A model generated the notes under the pieces. It was not told the origin of the DNA. It worked only from the letters and a program-made list of their open reading frames with translations, and ran no database searches. 64,000 bases of DNA from Chromobotia macracanthus (Eukaryota > Chordata > Actinopteri > Cypriniformes > Botiidae). Both the position numbers and the translations under genes were made by a program. The stretch lies in NCBI GenBank assembly GCA_036877525.1, contig JAZGTH010000063.1, positions 1,230,001 to 1,294,000 on the forward strand, written 5' to 3'. Below, one piece after another: positions 24,070 to 36,293 of this stretch (the stretch's first letter is position 1; every line of letters starts with the position of its first letter).

Positions 24070-24260
24070 CATGATGCTTATGTGTTATGCAAATTAGCTT
24101 CCCGAGGTCACCGCCCCCATTTTTTCATTTGCATGTTAAGAAGGGAGCGCTCTTAGGATCTGTTGCTCTATTGTAGGCTCAACACGGCTAATAAAAAGCC
24201 AGGCCCTTTAAGTTGAGCTTAAATATTTAGTCTGGCACAGTGCCATGAGCGGGCCGTCTC
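24070..24260. promoter_or_regulatory. Candidate enhancer with inverted POU octamer pair
   Basis: Two perfect octamers face each other, ATGCAAAT at 24087-24094 and ATTTGCAT at 24127-24134, with 32 bp between them that include AGGTCACCG, a nuclear-receptor half-site-like word. Beyond them lie repeat-free sequence with ctaataaaaagcc and gcttaaatatttag. The enhancer function is inferred. Confidence 0.35.
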
Positions 24261-27200
24261 ATTACACCAGTGCTGTGGCTAAAGGTGAAGCTGGGCAGAT
24301 GAGAGGGGCAGAGACTGGCAACACAAACCTTTCCTCATCACAGAGCAGTTCAAACACACCAGACTGCCCTTTGTGAATTTCAGAAAAGAAGAACAAGGAA
24401 AAGGGGAGCATTCTTACCGCCTTCTTGCCTAGCCTGGAGCATCAACCAATTATGTGGTAATGAAATATTCACGCAGGCTAACGTGAACCGCTGGAGGTGA
24501 AAGCTAGATAATACAAGCCTGGGGAGTTGATACTGTCAGACCTTTCTTCTTTTGGCTCTTTGAGAATAAGTTGTTGTTGTTGTTGTTTTTGGCGTTTTTG
24601 CTAACTTATGGGTTATTAGTATGGGTTTGCACATTAGTTTGTTAGCTTATATTGAAGTCCATATGTTGTTAATCATTCAGAATTTCATGAATCCTTCAGC
24701 AGTTTGACTTTGGCTTCTGTAGATGACCTGTATTTGTCTTGGAATGTTCCTGAAAGTTCCTTTAAGTATTTTGTAGAAGAGTTCGTAGATGTCTGCTTGC
24801 AGTTTGATTAAATACATTTGGATTATCTTGTTGAATTTGATGTACACCTGATATGCAGTTAGTCAATTCCCTTGAACTTTTCCACTTCCACAGACAGTAT
24901 TGCTGGAATCAACGGTGTTGTGGTGACCATCAGTCACACCCAAAACTCAGCATTTGTTTTTACAGTAGCTACTGTTTGATGCTTCCCGCTTTGTAAATGA
25001 ATGAGCCTGCATTTTCTGCTGAAATAAACCAGTGTTTCCTTCATATGCTTATGACTTTGCGTAGTGTTGCTGGTATATTTTAAACTTATCTCACAAACAG
25101 ATTCGTTCTCTTCACCAAACAAAGTCATGTGATTTCTGCTAATATAACAAAGGACATCATTGAACGCTTTAAGTACCTCTGAATGTCTCTCGATTGATTG
25201 TGTCTGTCTCCAGTCTGCAGGCCCTGAGACATTCACAAAATTCTTTCACTCTACCAGTCTAATAATTAGCAACACACACTCTTATTGAAATAGAGGGGTA
25301 GTTTTGGGAAGCGTTCTGGAGTTTGCAGGGAGGAGGAACCTTACAGGTCTCAAACTGCCCTTCTAAACTTCCAGATGGCACCAGGCTGGTGCAGATGGCT
25401 GGGGACAGTTGGAACAGCTGTGTGTGATGCCCCTATAGCTTCACACATCTGTCGCCTCCTGCAGGCAGAGTTATTGTACTGCGGGATTACTGCAGGTTGG
25501 CACTACAGGGCCGGAATTCATAAACACAACAGGAGGCTAAGCTGTTAATTAGCTCTTGTAGTGAAATGCGACGTCTAGCAATTAATATACTGTAGTTTTG
25601 CAACTGTTTGTTTCTTTTACTCAGCCCTAGATAAAACATTTTTTCCTGCCTGATCTTTGAGTCCTTTACTGTAAGAAGTGGCTTAGCTTATAGTTAAGAG
25701 GCGTGTGTTTACATTGAGTCAAAATATCACAGTGTATGTACGTTCCTGTTCTTATTTAAAGATGTCTTATGAGCAGGGCAACAAGGGACGTTCATAAGCC
25801 TGGTGAGACCTTAGTGAGCGTCTTCACTGCCTTGTTCTCACTGTCCTAAGTATTGGTATCTCCACTGAGTTCTCTTTCTTTCATTCTCTCGGTTGGATGA
25901 ATGAATTATGTGGACACATTGATCAGCTGATTGAGAAGTATTGTTCAGGCGAGCGGGGCATTACTGGAGGATTACCACACGCTTCTGTATGCAGGAGAGT
26001 ATGATTTAACTGCTTGTCACTACACCCTCCCTCTAACTGCTATTGCTTTTTACTCAGACACAAAGAAATGTACACAAACGAGCGAATGCATAATCAACAC
26101 AAGCCACATGACTGCAGGCATTGATTGTCTTCCTTCTACAATTATGTTCCTATTGTTTACTTTCTAGCTGCTTATTTATTCCAAAGGAATTCAATAATTA
26201 TTGCTTTATTTAGTGTTAAAGAGCACTGGAGTGCTGGAAGCTGCTGGGGAGGATTGTTTGTTAAGCCCCTCTCTCCCTTTCTCGCTTTTGTTCTGTCGTA
26301 ACGCACATGTGCATTAATCCATCCAAACCGATCTGTGCTGATCTATGACAGAGACTTGAATCTAAGACAAATCAGCCGTTCTTACAGTTTTAAATTATTA
26401 GACCACTGCTGGACCAATGGTTGATTTGATAGGGAATGTATAGGAATAATAAATCTTAAATTTAATTAATGACTAAGTTGTCTCCTAATTGGTTTCTCCA
26501 AAGAAGAAAAAAATATCTCACCTTTAGTGTCTCATTTAGGGTTTCACAGTGGATCTCAGTAGCAGCTGATCTGACTTCTGCCCAAACTTTGGTATCTTCC
26601 AAATTCAAGTCAGAGATTTTAAATGCTCATTTTCTTAATTTTATATTTTATAAAATTTATATAATGTACATTACTTTGACTATATGTTAACGATCTTCTC
26701 TCGTGTCTATTTGAATTTCTTTGAAGAAAGTTTAGGAGAAACATCCGAGAGAAACATCTAAGCTGACACTTAACAGAAAGCTCCACTGCCTCCTGAGCTA
26801 TAAAGAGTAACAGTGGCTGTAGAATCTAATGGTTTAGTCCACAAGATTGAGCTGATTGTGAATGTACAGCAGCTGGAGAGAGTCAGTGAGGTGCAGGAAG
26901 AGGCAGGTATGTGAGGGACGGGAACACATTGTTTCTTCTCTCACAGTGCAGTGTCTGAGCATGTCGCTGCTCACAGTGGCTAATTTAAAACAGCTGCTGA
27001 GTTTGGCATCCCGCAGAGCTTCTGTGGTCGTGGGTCTGTTACGCTCTCTGCTGCTGCTGCAAAATGAGGAATGAGATGAAGATAAAAGACAAATGAGGTA
27101 AAACAGAGGACAAACGTATTTACTGCTTTTGCCTACTAATTATACATAATGTACTTTATTTATAAATCAATTTTACTTTTGAAGATGCCCCTGGTGTCCC

Positions 27201-28997
27201 CAGAAGGGGGTTTTGTCAGGTTTAGCTAACATCTGGGGACAGATTTGTCCCTAAAGTGTTGCTGAGTAAACCCATCCAAACACGCACAGATTGAGATATC
27301 AGAGAATGCAGTTTCCTGTCTCATCACTGCTGGGTTTTTCTGCCCATTAGGCAAATCCCTTTGTCTCCTCTCAGAATGCAGAGCAGTGATCTCATTGGCT
27401 ATTATTTAACCAATGACATCATTAAGCGAGCTACAAAGGTAACACTCTTCAACACTCTTGATATCCATCAATATGACAAGAATTTAGTTTAGCCTGCTGC
27501 CCTAAAGCCACCAGCTTGACCCTGCAGTATCGTAATATCAGTGGATAGGTAACCTGGGTGTTATTTGAAACACATGGGCTGTGCTTTATAGCATTGTGAT
27601 TTAGAAGGCTGTGTTTTTTTTGACCAGTTTTTCATTTTCATGTGGCTGGTATTGGGACCAGAGAATCTAAGTGTGTGCATGTAAACGTGCAGGCATGTGA
27701 GTGTGTGTGTGAGTGTGCATGTGTGTGGAGAGCTTTGCTATTAAGTGTGAGAATCATTGGGATAATTACAAAGCAATACACACTCAGACACTCTGTCTCA
27801 CTCTCAGTGGGAACTCGTCAGCTCTGGGAGAAAGTGATAGCTATTTAGACCATGGATCTGTTTTAATGCATTAATTTTGTATTAAGAGCACTGCTAAATT
27901 TAATAGTATAAACGAGCAAAAAGGGTTGCATACTGACAGTACACAAACACGCAGTGTCAGTATGCAGCCCTTGGTCAACATGTTTCATATACTTTTTAAA
28001 ACATGCATTTAACAAACCTTTGTACATGACTGGTAATTACATTAAAATGTCTGCATCACTGAATCAGCTGTGGTGTTATTGAGGTAGCTATAAACATCTT
28101 ACCACACCAGTTAATTAAACCGGCTTAGAACGGTGTTCTTCAAACTTAGCTTTAACATTAGCTGTCCTAAAAGATAACGGCGTGAAACGGTGTGTGTAGC
28201 CAGAAGTGTTTTCGTTCACATACTTGCTGATGATGTTTTGGGATGTTTTTAGCACTGCTTTGCTGTGATCCTTCTGTAGGTTTGTTACGTTGGAGGTTTT
28301 AACACTACGTTGAGTGTGAGCGGCCATATATTCAGCTCTCTGCTAGTTAAAGTGCTGATCGGTGAAAGGTGTGTTTTTACAGGCCGCTGAAGTGGTGCTT
28401 CTGTGGACGCCTGCACTGGAGCAGGTAGGTGTTGAAAGTGATAGCTGTGCATGATGGAGCACAAAGCAGGTCGAGATGTAGCGTTGAGTTGAGCTGCCCT
28501 TGAGTTTCCTCACCTACACAAATTCAGAAGTCTGATTCATCTTCCACTTCCAGAAGAGGAATCAAAACTTCTGTCCAGTAAAGATCAGCTGTACCCCTCC
28601 CTCCCTTCTGTAGCCTACTCATGTTTCTCTACCCTCTACTTCCCCACAGCTCATGTGCTCTCCTGTATATCTGCCATTAATTTCAGCCAATGAAATGAGT
28701 TTTGAGCAATAATGCAAGCCGTGCGGACTCTGTGGCCTTCTCTGGCTCCAGGGGCCTGAATGCGGCTGATCGGGGGCCCCTGCAGAGGGAAGACTTCTTA
28801 ACAGACCCTTGCCGACCCCTCCCTGCTCCACAAACATGACTTTTTCATTAGGCTGCTGAATTCCTGCACTTCAGTTAGAGGTGATTTATCAGCATGAAGC
28901 TTCATCTCATGATCATAGAAAACAGACACGCCGCACACGGCTGCGCTCACATGCCTTATTGTGTTTCACCTTCAAACCCCGGGGTGTTTGTCTGTGC

Positions 28998-28998
<1 letters not shown>

Positions 28999-29057
<59 letters not shown>
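28999..29057. repeat. (TG)n microsatellite
   Basis: About 29 uninterrupted TG units, followed by imperfect TG (tgcgtgtgtatgtgtgg). It creates spurious open frames of Cys-Val on one strand and His-Thr on the other. Confidence 0.95.
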
Positions 29058-29060
<3 letters not shown>

Positions 29061-31592
29061 TGCGTGTGTATGTGTGGTGGGAGATTAGGTGTTGAAGGCA
29101 ATTCTAGGGTTCCTCATAGAGATGATTTCAGATGGAATCATGAATGTGTGTGTTGTGTGAGAGACAGATGTTTCATGGATATTTCTGCTTTGCGGATTCT
29201 TATGGACTCCTCTCATGAATATGTCCATGTGTGTCAGACCTGCAGGGCAGTATTCTCTATATATTTTCACTATATGGAGACTCGTATAGACTGTGTGGAA
29301 TTCACTATATGGTATTCATCAGTAAGCCTAATCCTATAAAAAGCAGCATGGTAATACTATGTTTTTTTTTTTTTCAGAAATAGCACTGATGGTAATACCA
29401 TAGTATTCTTTAAAATATGTGGGTGCAATAGGGTAATTGTGTGGTGCTGTAATAAAGTGCAGTGTTATTTTTATCTGATGCTATTACTATACCATAGGGT
29501 GGGTAATGTTTCTGCAGACCTTTGGTTTGGGGGCTGACAGACAGGTTGTCTGTAGGCCAGCAGGTTTTGGTGATATATAGCTCTTCTCTGGGCCGAGCCA
29601 GCTAAGGTTCCTCCATATAAACTCTGCCCTCTTTATAGGGCCTGTAAAACTTCCCACATTTTTTAACCTCTTGAAAAGAGCTTTGAAGTTTAGTTCAGGT
29701 GTCGTCATTTCCAGCTTTTTTCACTAAAGACTGTGAAAGACATGAACTCCTCGCCCCCCTAAGAAAAAAAGTAAATGTTACCATCTAAGAACACCAAACA
29801 GATTGATTTGATGTTTCATGCAAGTAAATCAGTGACACATCAGTGTTCCTGAGTTCTGATAGGCTGTGTATGTGTCAGGAGAGAGAGGTGGAGAGCCACA
29901 GATCAGCCCAAAAGATCCAGCAACACCTACTCAATGACATCATACCCCCACTTCAGACAGAAGGGAGAGAGAGCGAGCGTGCACGGAGAAAAGCAGAGCC
30001 TTTTACCATCACCTAATAACTCCATTACACAGAGCTGAGGGGGGCACACACGAAAAACTAAAGCCCATTCCTGGAAGTCAGTGGCCCTAATGCACATCTT
30101 AGGAATACCAGGGTGACATACGATACCAGCACCACAATTGTGCTGTGAAAAACCCTTACAGCAATGTTGGGATATTACCCGAAAATTAAATATTACCAGA
30201 GAAGAAGAACATTTCAGGGAACATAATATTTTTTTCTCTCTCTCACTGTTGTCAACACCTGATGTGGTCTTAATTGAGTTAAAAATCTAATGTTACTCTG
30301 GCTTTCTGCGTCTGATGCCGGTGGAAATGCAGCTCATCTCTGTGCTGCAGGGCAAAGTCAACTCAAACACATCTTAATGAATCAATTTGTTTTCCCGACC
30401 TTTGTCAGGGTTTGAGGGTTCTGTGCAGGAGATTAAGAGCTTCTTCACAAGAGAGAAAATACTTGTTTCACCAGGCAAAAAAAAGCATGCAATGTTTTTA
30501 CAGATTTGCATCATCTCTGTTGTGGAACAATTGAGTTGCTTTTCTGAGAACTTAGAACTACAAACAGAAGGTACACAGACCTAAGAGAGATACCACTAGT
30601 TGATCACAGTATCATTTTCTTTGTTTTGTCTTTGTCATTTTTTTAAACTACAGAGGGAGGACCAGAAATAATTGCAGGTGAGATAAAGGTTGCAAGCAGG
30701 ATTTAAAGCTAAAATGCTGGTCATGGCTCTTTATTTGTTTTATGAATGGTAAGTTTGCACTGACCTTCATATGTCTTTGTCATTGTTTCAAACAAGACAC
30801 GTGCAGTATATACAGTTTCTGAATGTATAATTAGCTTCTCTTGTTTTGCGTTGAATAGATAGTCAGTGCTTGTATAATTCACTCTACATACACAAACAGT
30901 TCACCACACTGATGATGGCCCTGAAGACTGAATACAAGTAAAATTGCTATTGATTGACATTGGCAGTATTCACATTGTCCATTGTGTAGCCTATAAAACA
31001 AGAAGACAAGTGTGAAGGTTGGACAGAATATTTTAGTAAGTTCTTTCTGCAGACATGTTTAGGTGCTAACTGGAGCCTAATAGGTAGATCTAGAGGCCTG
31101 TGTCGTGTTGGTCTTGTTTATTGATGTGGTCTGCTCAGTGAAAAGAGATTTGTCCTGGGATTCTTCTTACTGTTGGGGGTGCAGTGTGTTCAGACTTCTT
31201 TTGTTTTAGGTTGTGTAGTCCTCTCTCGCATAACCTCTTTGGATATATTTAGAGCCCTCCTTCCTGAAGCACTGCTGTTTCTATCCATCTTTGCCTTGTT
31301 TTTAAAGAAGCGAAGTTTGACTCACTGGTGATCAATATTTAGCATGCCATGCGTGAAACAGACAGATGTTTGGAGTTTCCTTTTCAGAGACGAAAGACTT
31401 CTGATGGAAGGGACTCAATGCACATTTCTCCATGTTCCTGTCCAAGCTATTCCTGTCCCTCACCTACCCCAAAAGTCTCTCCTCTGTCTTGTTAGTGATG
31501 TGGGGTCCGAGAGATGTTGACTGTGTTAAACAGTCCTGATGGCATCCAGCACCTCATGCTAACGCTTGCTCTTGTTCTCTCTCTCTCTACAG

Positions 31593-31824
31593 CATCTGCA
31601 GCAGCACGAGAACGCTGTGGAGGGCGAGGCGTGCTACTACCACTGTGTTCTGTGTAACTACTCCACCAAGGCCAAGCTGAACCTCATCCAACACGTCCGC
31701 TCCATGAAGCACCAGCGCAGTGAGAGCCTGCGCAAGCTGCAGCGCCTGCAGAAGGGACTGCCTGAGGAAGAGGAGGAGCTGAGCGCCATCTTCACCATCC
31801 GCAAGTGTCCCTCTGCTGACACAG
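31593..31824 (+). CDS. zfhx3: zfhx3 coding exon 3 (residues 1162-1238 plus one base)
   Basis: These 232 bases start in phase 0 (CAT, His1162) after an excellent pyrimidine tract and CAG acceptor, and end GACACAG|GTAATG at 31824/31825, phase 1. They encode HLQQHENAVEGEACYYHC and one wide-spaced C2H2 finger (C1179, C1182, H1195, H1201), then a basic SLRKLQRLQKG helix and an acidic EEEEE run. The sequence nearly repeats mammalian ZFHX3 (HLQQHESGVEGESCYYHC) and differs more from ZFHX4, so it supports the orthologue call. The upstream ATG at 31566 lies in the intron and is not used. The donor is weaker than those of the other two exons; reading through it would stop at 31836-31838. Confidence 0.95.
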
Positions 31825-32312
31825 GTAATGTCCAGTGAATACAAGATCACGTACACACTGTACACTTGTCTGCTCTGCATGTGAAATTTTCACATTCTCC
31901 TGTGTTTCATGTAGTTTCTGGTCAAAAATCAGCTAATAAATGTTTCGCACAAGCTCAGATAATTTAGAAACCAGCTACAGTGTTGTAAAATACAGCTGGC
32001 ATCTTAAGGTGGACTGTTGTTTTGGTTTGCCTCTTCTGAAACCAAGTGGAAAATTCCCACTCCATTTATAATTCACACTTCATAATAGATACAGAGCATG
32101 TTCATTGTATCATCTGTTGCAGATCAGATTTCTAACAGAAACCTTCACAGGATGCCAGCATCTTCACCTGCTTCTGGAGACAAAAGTACTGCTCCACATC
32201 ACCACAAGTTATTCTGACCAAGAACATATTCAGTCTGTTGATTATTTGAAACGTTTTGTAGTCAATGCATGCCTTTAAGATACCTCTTCAATAGTAAGCC
32301 GGTTTATTTACA

Positions 32313-32545
32313 TATACACCCTATTCAAAAGTTTAGGGATGCTTGCTTGTTCTTTACTAATATTTTTATGAATATTTTTATATATTATTTGCATTAGACA
32401 TTTTTTGTTTTGTAATACAAAATGTAGATTATATTGCCTACAAAACTAATTTGAAAAATTTGAGCATATACATCAAACCAAAAGGTTTTAAGATGATGTG
32501 AAGCATTTCATTTAAGTGACCCTAAACCTTTGACAAGGTGTATAC
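32313..32545. mobile_element. Non-autonomous DNA transposon relic with inverted ends
   Basis: The left end (tatacaccctattcaaaagt then ttaggg) and the right end (gtgaccctaaacctttgaca then aggtgtata) are inverted copies with a few mismatches. They match the fish repeat whose ends read roughly 'tacactaccgttcaaaagtttggggtcact'. The body is about 230 bp, AT-rich and non-coding. The same family probably produced 9621-9813. Confidence 0.6.
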
Positions 32546-32959
32546 CGTCTGTAAAAGATGGTTTAAATAAGGTTTTATTTAAGGCGAGAGGATGTCTTAA
32601 AACATTCTAGCACTGTACATTCATTACCATGAGTTGTGTCCCTGTGCTGCAGCACTATCAAACAAACAATCAGAGATTCCATTAGGCTCTGAACAGCAGG
32701 GGGAGGGGGTCACTCAAAACAGAAGAGGAGGGTTGAGGCCTTCCTCATGCCATACGTTAGTTAGCCATTAAGACGACAGTCGCAGTCAATTAACACACTG
32801 TTTCTGCATGGATTTGGTTTTCTAATCATTTTGACTCTTGTGTCCTGACAAGAGTTCCATTGTGTGTCTCTCCCCTCCCTCCTGTGAGCCGGGCGGCTTG
32901 GCTAGCTCTTAGCCTTGTGCCGTGAGGGAGAGAGAGAGCGAAAAACTGCCTCTAAAGAC

Positions 32960-33190
32960 GCTTTGTTCCGAGGAGGCAGGGGTAATGAAGCCAGCGGCCG
33001 GGAAATTGCGCAAAAGGCAGTCACAGATCTGAGGAGAATCATTAGAGAACATATTTAGCCGAGCAATTAAGGACAATTAAGCTTTCTGCTCGCTGCACTC
33101 CAAATATGTTAATGACTACAGTACAGTGGACAAGAGAACATGCTAAGGCAATAGGAAGGCCCACTTAGATTAAAAGGATGGGGGGGTAAA
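32960..33190. promoter_or_regulatory. Candidate conserved noncoding element
   Basis: This repeat-free block lies between a GA-rich stretch and a G-run. Homeodomain-like cores recur (ggggtaatgaag, gagcaattaaggacaattaa, atgttaatgac) with scattered CG words (gcggccgggaaattgcgc). The function is inferred from texture. Confidence 0.25.
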
Positions 33191-34261
33191 GAGTTCACAA
33201 ACAAGTCTGGTTTTCTCCCGCTCTGTCTGTTTTTTGGTTGGTGTTGCATTTATTTATATATTTTCTTGGCTAACCTTTGATGTGTGTTAATGGATTCTCT
33301 TGTTTGTGGGGCTGGTTGGAGGTTAGGTAATGACTCCTGCAGTAGGCATGTGTGGGTGGAGCAGCACACGGTTGCTACACACGCACACATTTGCAACCCT
33401 CTGAAATTTTTCTTCAGAGTTGCAGTCTTTCAGTACCCCCTTTATGTCAAATGAGCCTGAAACACCACCTTGTGTCTGTCAGGGGCATTAGGAGCTATCA
33501 CAAAAGTGCCAGATAGATTCTTTATAAAACATCAGCTTGACTTGTGTAGGGCTTTATATAGCAGATTTCAAAGGAAGTTTTGTAAACTTTGTTTTCAGTA
33601 ATACTTTCATTAAATAAATTACATGGTATGATGTGCGTTCAATTCCACCTGATTTAGCAGCGATGCCACTGTATTTCTGTTTTGTTTTAAAGTTTTTACA
33701 TGATCGAAAATAATAGAAATAAAAAGTATTTATATATTTATATAGCTGTAATGGTCATTATGCCCCTGATGTCTGTCACGCAACATAACTTTTAAAAACT
33801 CTTCTAGGATTAGTCAGATGTAATGTTCTTTGTTCTGCTACGTAGCCATGCTTGCTTATTGGTGTATTTAATTACTGGGTTTCTAGGTTAGACCTTTCTG
33901 AATTTCTTACCTTCAGGGGAGAATATGTAAGTGATTAAGGCTGAGATCTAGTCCAGCGCTAAAAGAGAAATGCTGATGAAGGACAAGGTGAGTGTAAATC
34001 GACCAGCATCAGGAACCGTCTGCTTTGCGTCCCAGCGCGTCCCTGTCCTTTGATAGCTGATGTCAGGATCAGACCTGAGAGTGCTCTTTTAGGGAGTCCA
34101 GGGCGTCAGAAAGCAGCCACTGTCCTAATAGCCTTTGACGCGCTGTTTACCAAAGGGATCAGCTGCAGTCGAAGGGTTGAACAGCTGATTGCTTGTTCTA
34201 CAGGTGCAGAATCAAACTCGCTGGCTCTCAGTGCACAGCTCTGTTTCAAACCACTTTTGTC

Positions 34262-34362
34262 AATTTTAGCATCATTTACTCACCCTGATGTCGTTACAAA
34301 TGTAAATGTTTTGTCCTTGTAAAACAGAAGACGTTGTTTAGAGGAATATTGTTTTTCAGTAC
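34262..34362. mobile_element. Fragment of otophysan-type dispersed repeat
   Basis: The segment agcatcatttactcaccctg then atgtcgttacaaatgtaaat, followed by acagaagacgttgtttagag then gaatattg, follows the order of the same repeat family seen at 5378-5620 and 22541-22605. Confidence 0.55.
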
Positions 34363-35884
34363 AGTTCATTTGTTCTATACATGATGTATTTTAAAGGTCA
34401 GTTAAATGAAATGAGGTGTGTAATAAAGAATGTCACTCGCTCCAGTCCAGCTCCAGCTTCAGCATCTTGATTGAATTACACTGATAATGAACATACTTCT
34501 TCATTAGTTAGAAACGTCGCTAATTCCTCATCGCCATGCTCTGCACTTATAAATCCCCCCTCCCCCTTAACACTTCTTAATGTCCTGCCCCTTCACCCGA
34601 GTGAAACCAGTCCCTCCTGCTGTAATATTTAATTTCCTCCAACCAGCTCTTCTGAAGCACTGGGCTCTTTTTTGTGGCTGAGGCACAGTTGCTAAAGTGC
34701 TAGAGGGCTCCCCTGCCTGTTTAAACAAACTGGCCCTTGAGTTCTGGGTCAGCTAAGCAGTAATTCCCCTGCCTGCTGTCGTGCAGCGTGTAGCTTTGTT
34801 TATGTAAGGTGCTAGGCTACTAGTTTAACCAGAGCTGGCCTTTCCTCACTCTCAAGGGTTTTTGGTCTCTGGGATCTCTGAAAACTGGACAGTCTTTGCA
34901 GAAAATGTGGATTTAGAGTCTGTACTCTTAATGTTGAGCTTCGTCAGCCTCACTTGCCCAAGAGTATATATTTCAATATTATTTATATTGTAGTAATATT
35001 CTTAGTTGTGCTTGCTTAAAGATTTGGACAAATGTTTAACTATTACATTTTAGCTTGTAAAACACACTGCTTGTACTACAGATTAGAAGAGTGTAATTTT
35101 ACTTTCAATAGTAGCCTGGCAGACGATCGAACAGGCTGTAGACTTGCATTAAAGCAAACAATAATTAGGGACTTAAGTCATAGAGACTAGAAGTGTTACT
35201 TTTGAAATGAGCCAGCTAACAGCCCCCTGGTAATCACTTAGCAACACCTTGGCAACTGACGTATCTTGGCAGCAAGTCTAGTATGAGAAATTGGCACTCA
35301 CGTTTTCCTCATGTAGTTTCCTAGTTAAGAAATCTAGTTCTTAAGAAATCTTAACAAGTGATCTGAAACCTAGAGTTCTTTTCAGCACAATTAGTGTGAA
35401 AGTTTATGAATTAAGATGGTGGACAGTAATGGATGTTAACCAACAGCTACAGCACTTTAACAGTTCCCAGATGAAGGCTGCACAGCCACCCCTGAGGCAA
35501 CTTCATCCAGACCCTCTCTGAAACTGTCACATTCCATTTTCTGGTCATTTGTTAACAATATCAATGAGGATCATTTTTAAAAAAGATCCATACCACTAAT
35601 TCAGAGAAAGTGTGCCATAGCAGAAAACAATTGATTGTGGAAATATTGATTTGCTTTGTTTTCGGTTCTGATCCATATGGTGTAAAATTATGTACACAGA
35701 ACTAACCAGATTTATGTTTGGGTAAAATAAACAATCACCTGTGAGTGCTTACCATGTTATAAGAGTATTATTAGACTCAGTAAAGAATATGCAGATATGG
35801 AAGTCTCACACACACTAGTGCAGGCTGTGTTAGATGGTGTCAGGGTGCAAGTGCAGGTGGTGTTTGCCGGGTTTCTGTGCCACC

Positions 35885-36060
35885 TTTTTTTTTGCCCTCT
35901 GGTTCGCCCACAGAGTGCCAAGGCAGCGGAGTTTCCCATCCAATTAGAGCCGTGTGCCGATAAAAGGCAGGCATTGTTTTAATTCCAGCCCCCGCATACA
36001 AAATGTGCTGCTCATGCATGCCATTCTCTCCCTTTAACCCTTTCACACACCAAACAAAGA
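35885..36060. promoter_or_regulatory. Candidate conserved noncoding element
   Basis: Repeat-free sequence with catccaattagagccgtgtg, gccgataaaaggc and gttttaattccagc, directly 5' of a long TG tract. This is a low-confidence inference from texture. Confidence 0.2.
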
Positions 36061-36154
36061 AGCTCTGCAAGAGGTTTCCCAAAATCACAAAGCAAAGGGA
36101 CCCAAGACAACACACACAAATATATGCTTACACCCACACAGACTGCTTCTAGAG

Positions 36155-36293
<139 letters not shown>

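Larger units (their letters stand above)
9374..31592 (+). other. zfhx3: zfhx3 intron between coding exons 2 and 3 (22.2 kb)
   Basis: This phase-0 intron has donor GTGAGT at 9374 and acceptor ttctctctctctctacag ending at 31592. It holds transposon relics (9621-9813, 15807-15975, 22541-22605), simple repeats (9526-9620, 14248-14268, 17971-18050, 21685-21745, 28999-29057), a 24-bp tandem duplication at 16765-16812, and candidate regulatory blocks at 13830-14120, 18170-18330 and 24070-24260. The long stretches between these show no exon with conserved protein content. Open frames of 60-150 codons occur but look like chance or follow microsatellites. The segment at 27196-27240 carries an inverted GTCCCCAG/CTGGGGAC pair that may be another repeat relic. 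Confidence 0.85.

Noticed and set aside
28881..29339. 152-codon + strand frame through a TG tract
   Set aside because: The length comes from the Cys-Val repeat made by (TG)n. The flanks show no protein features.
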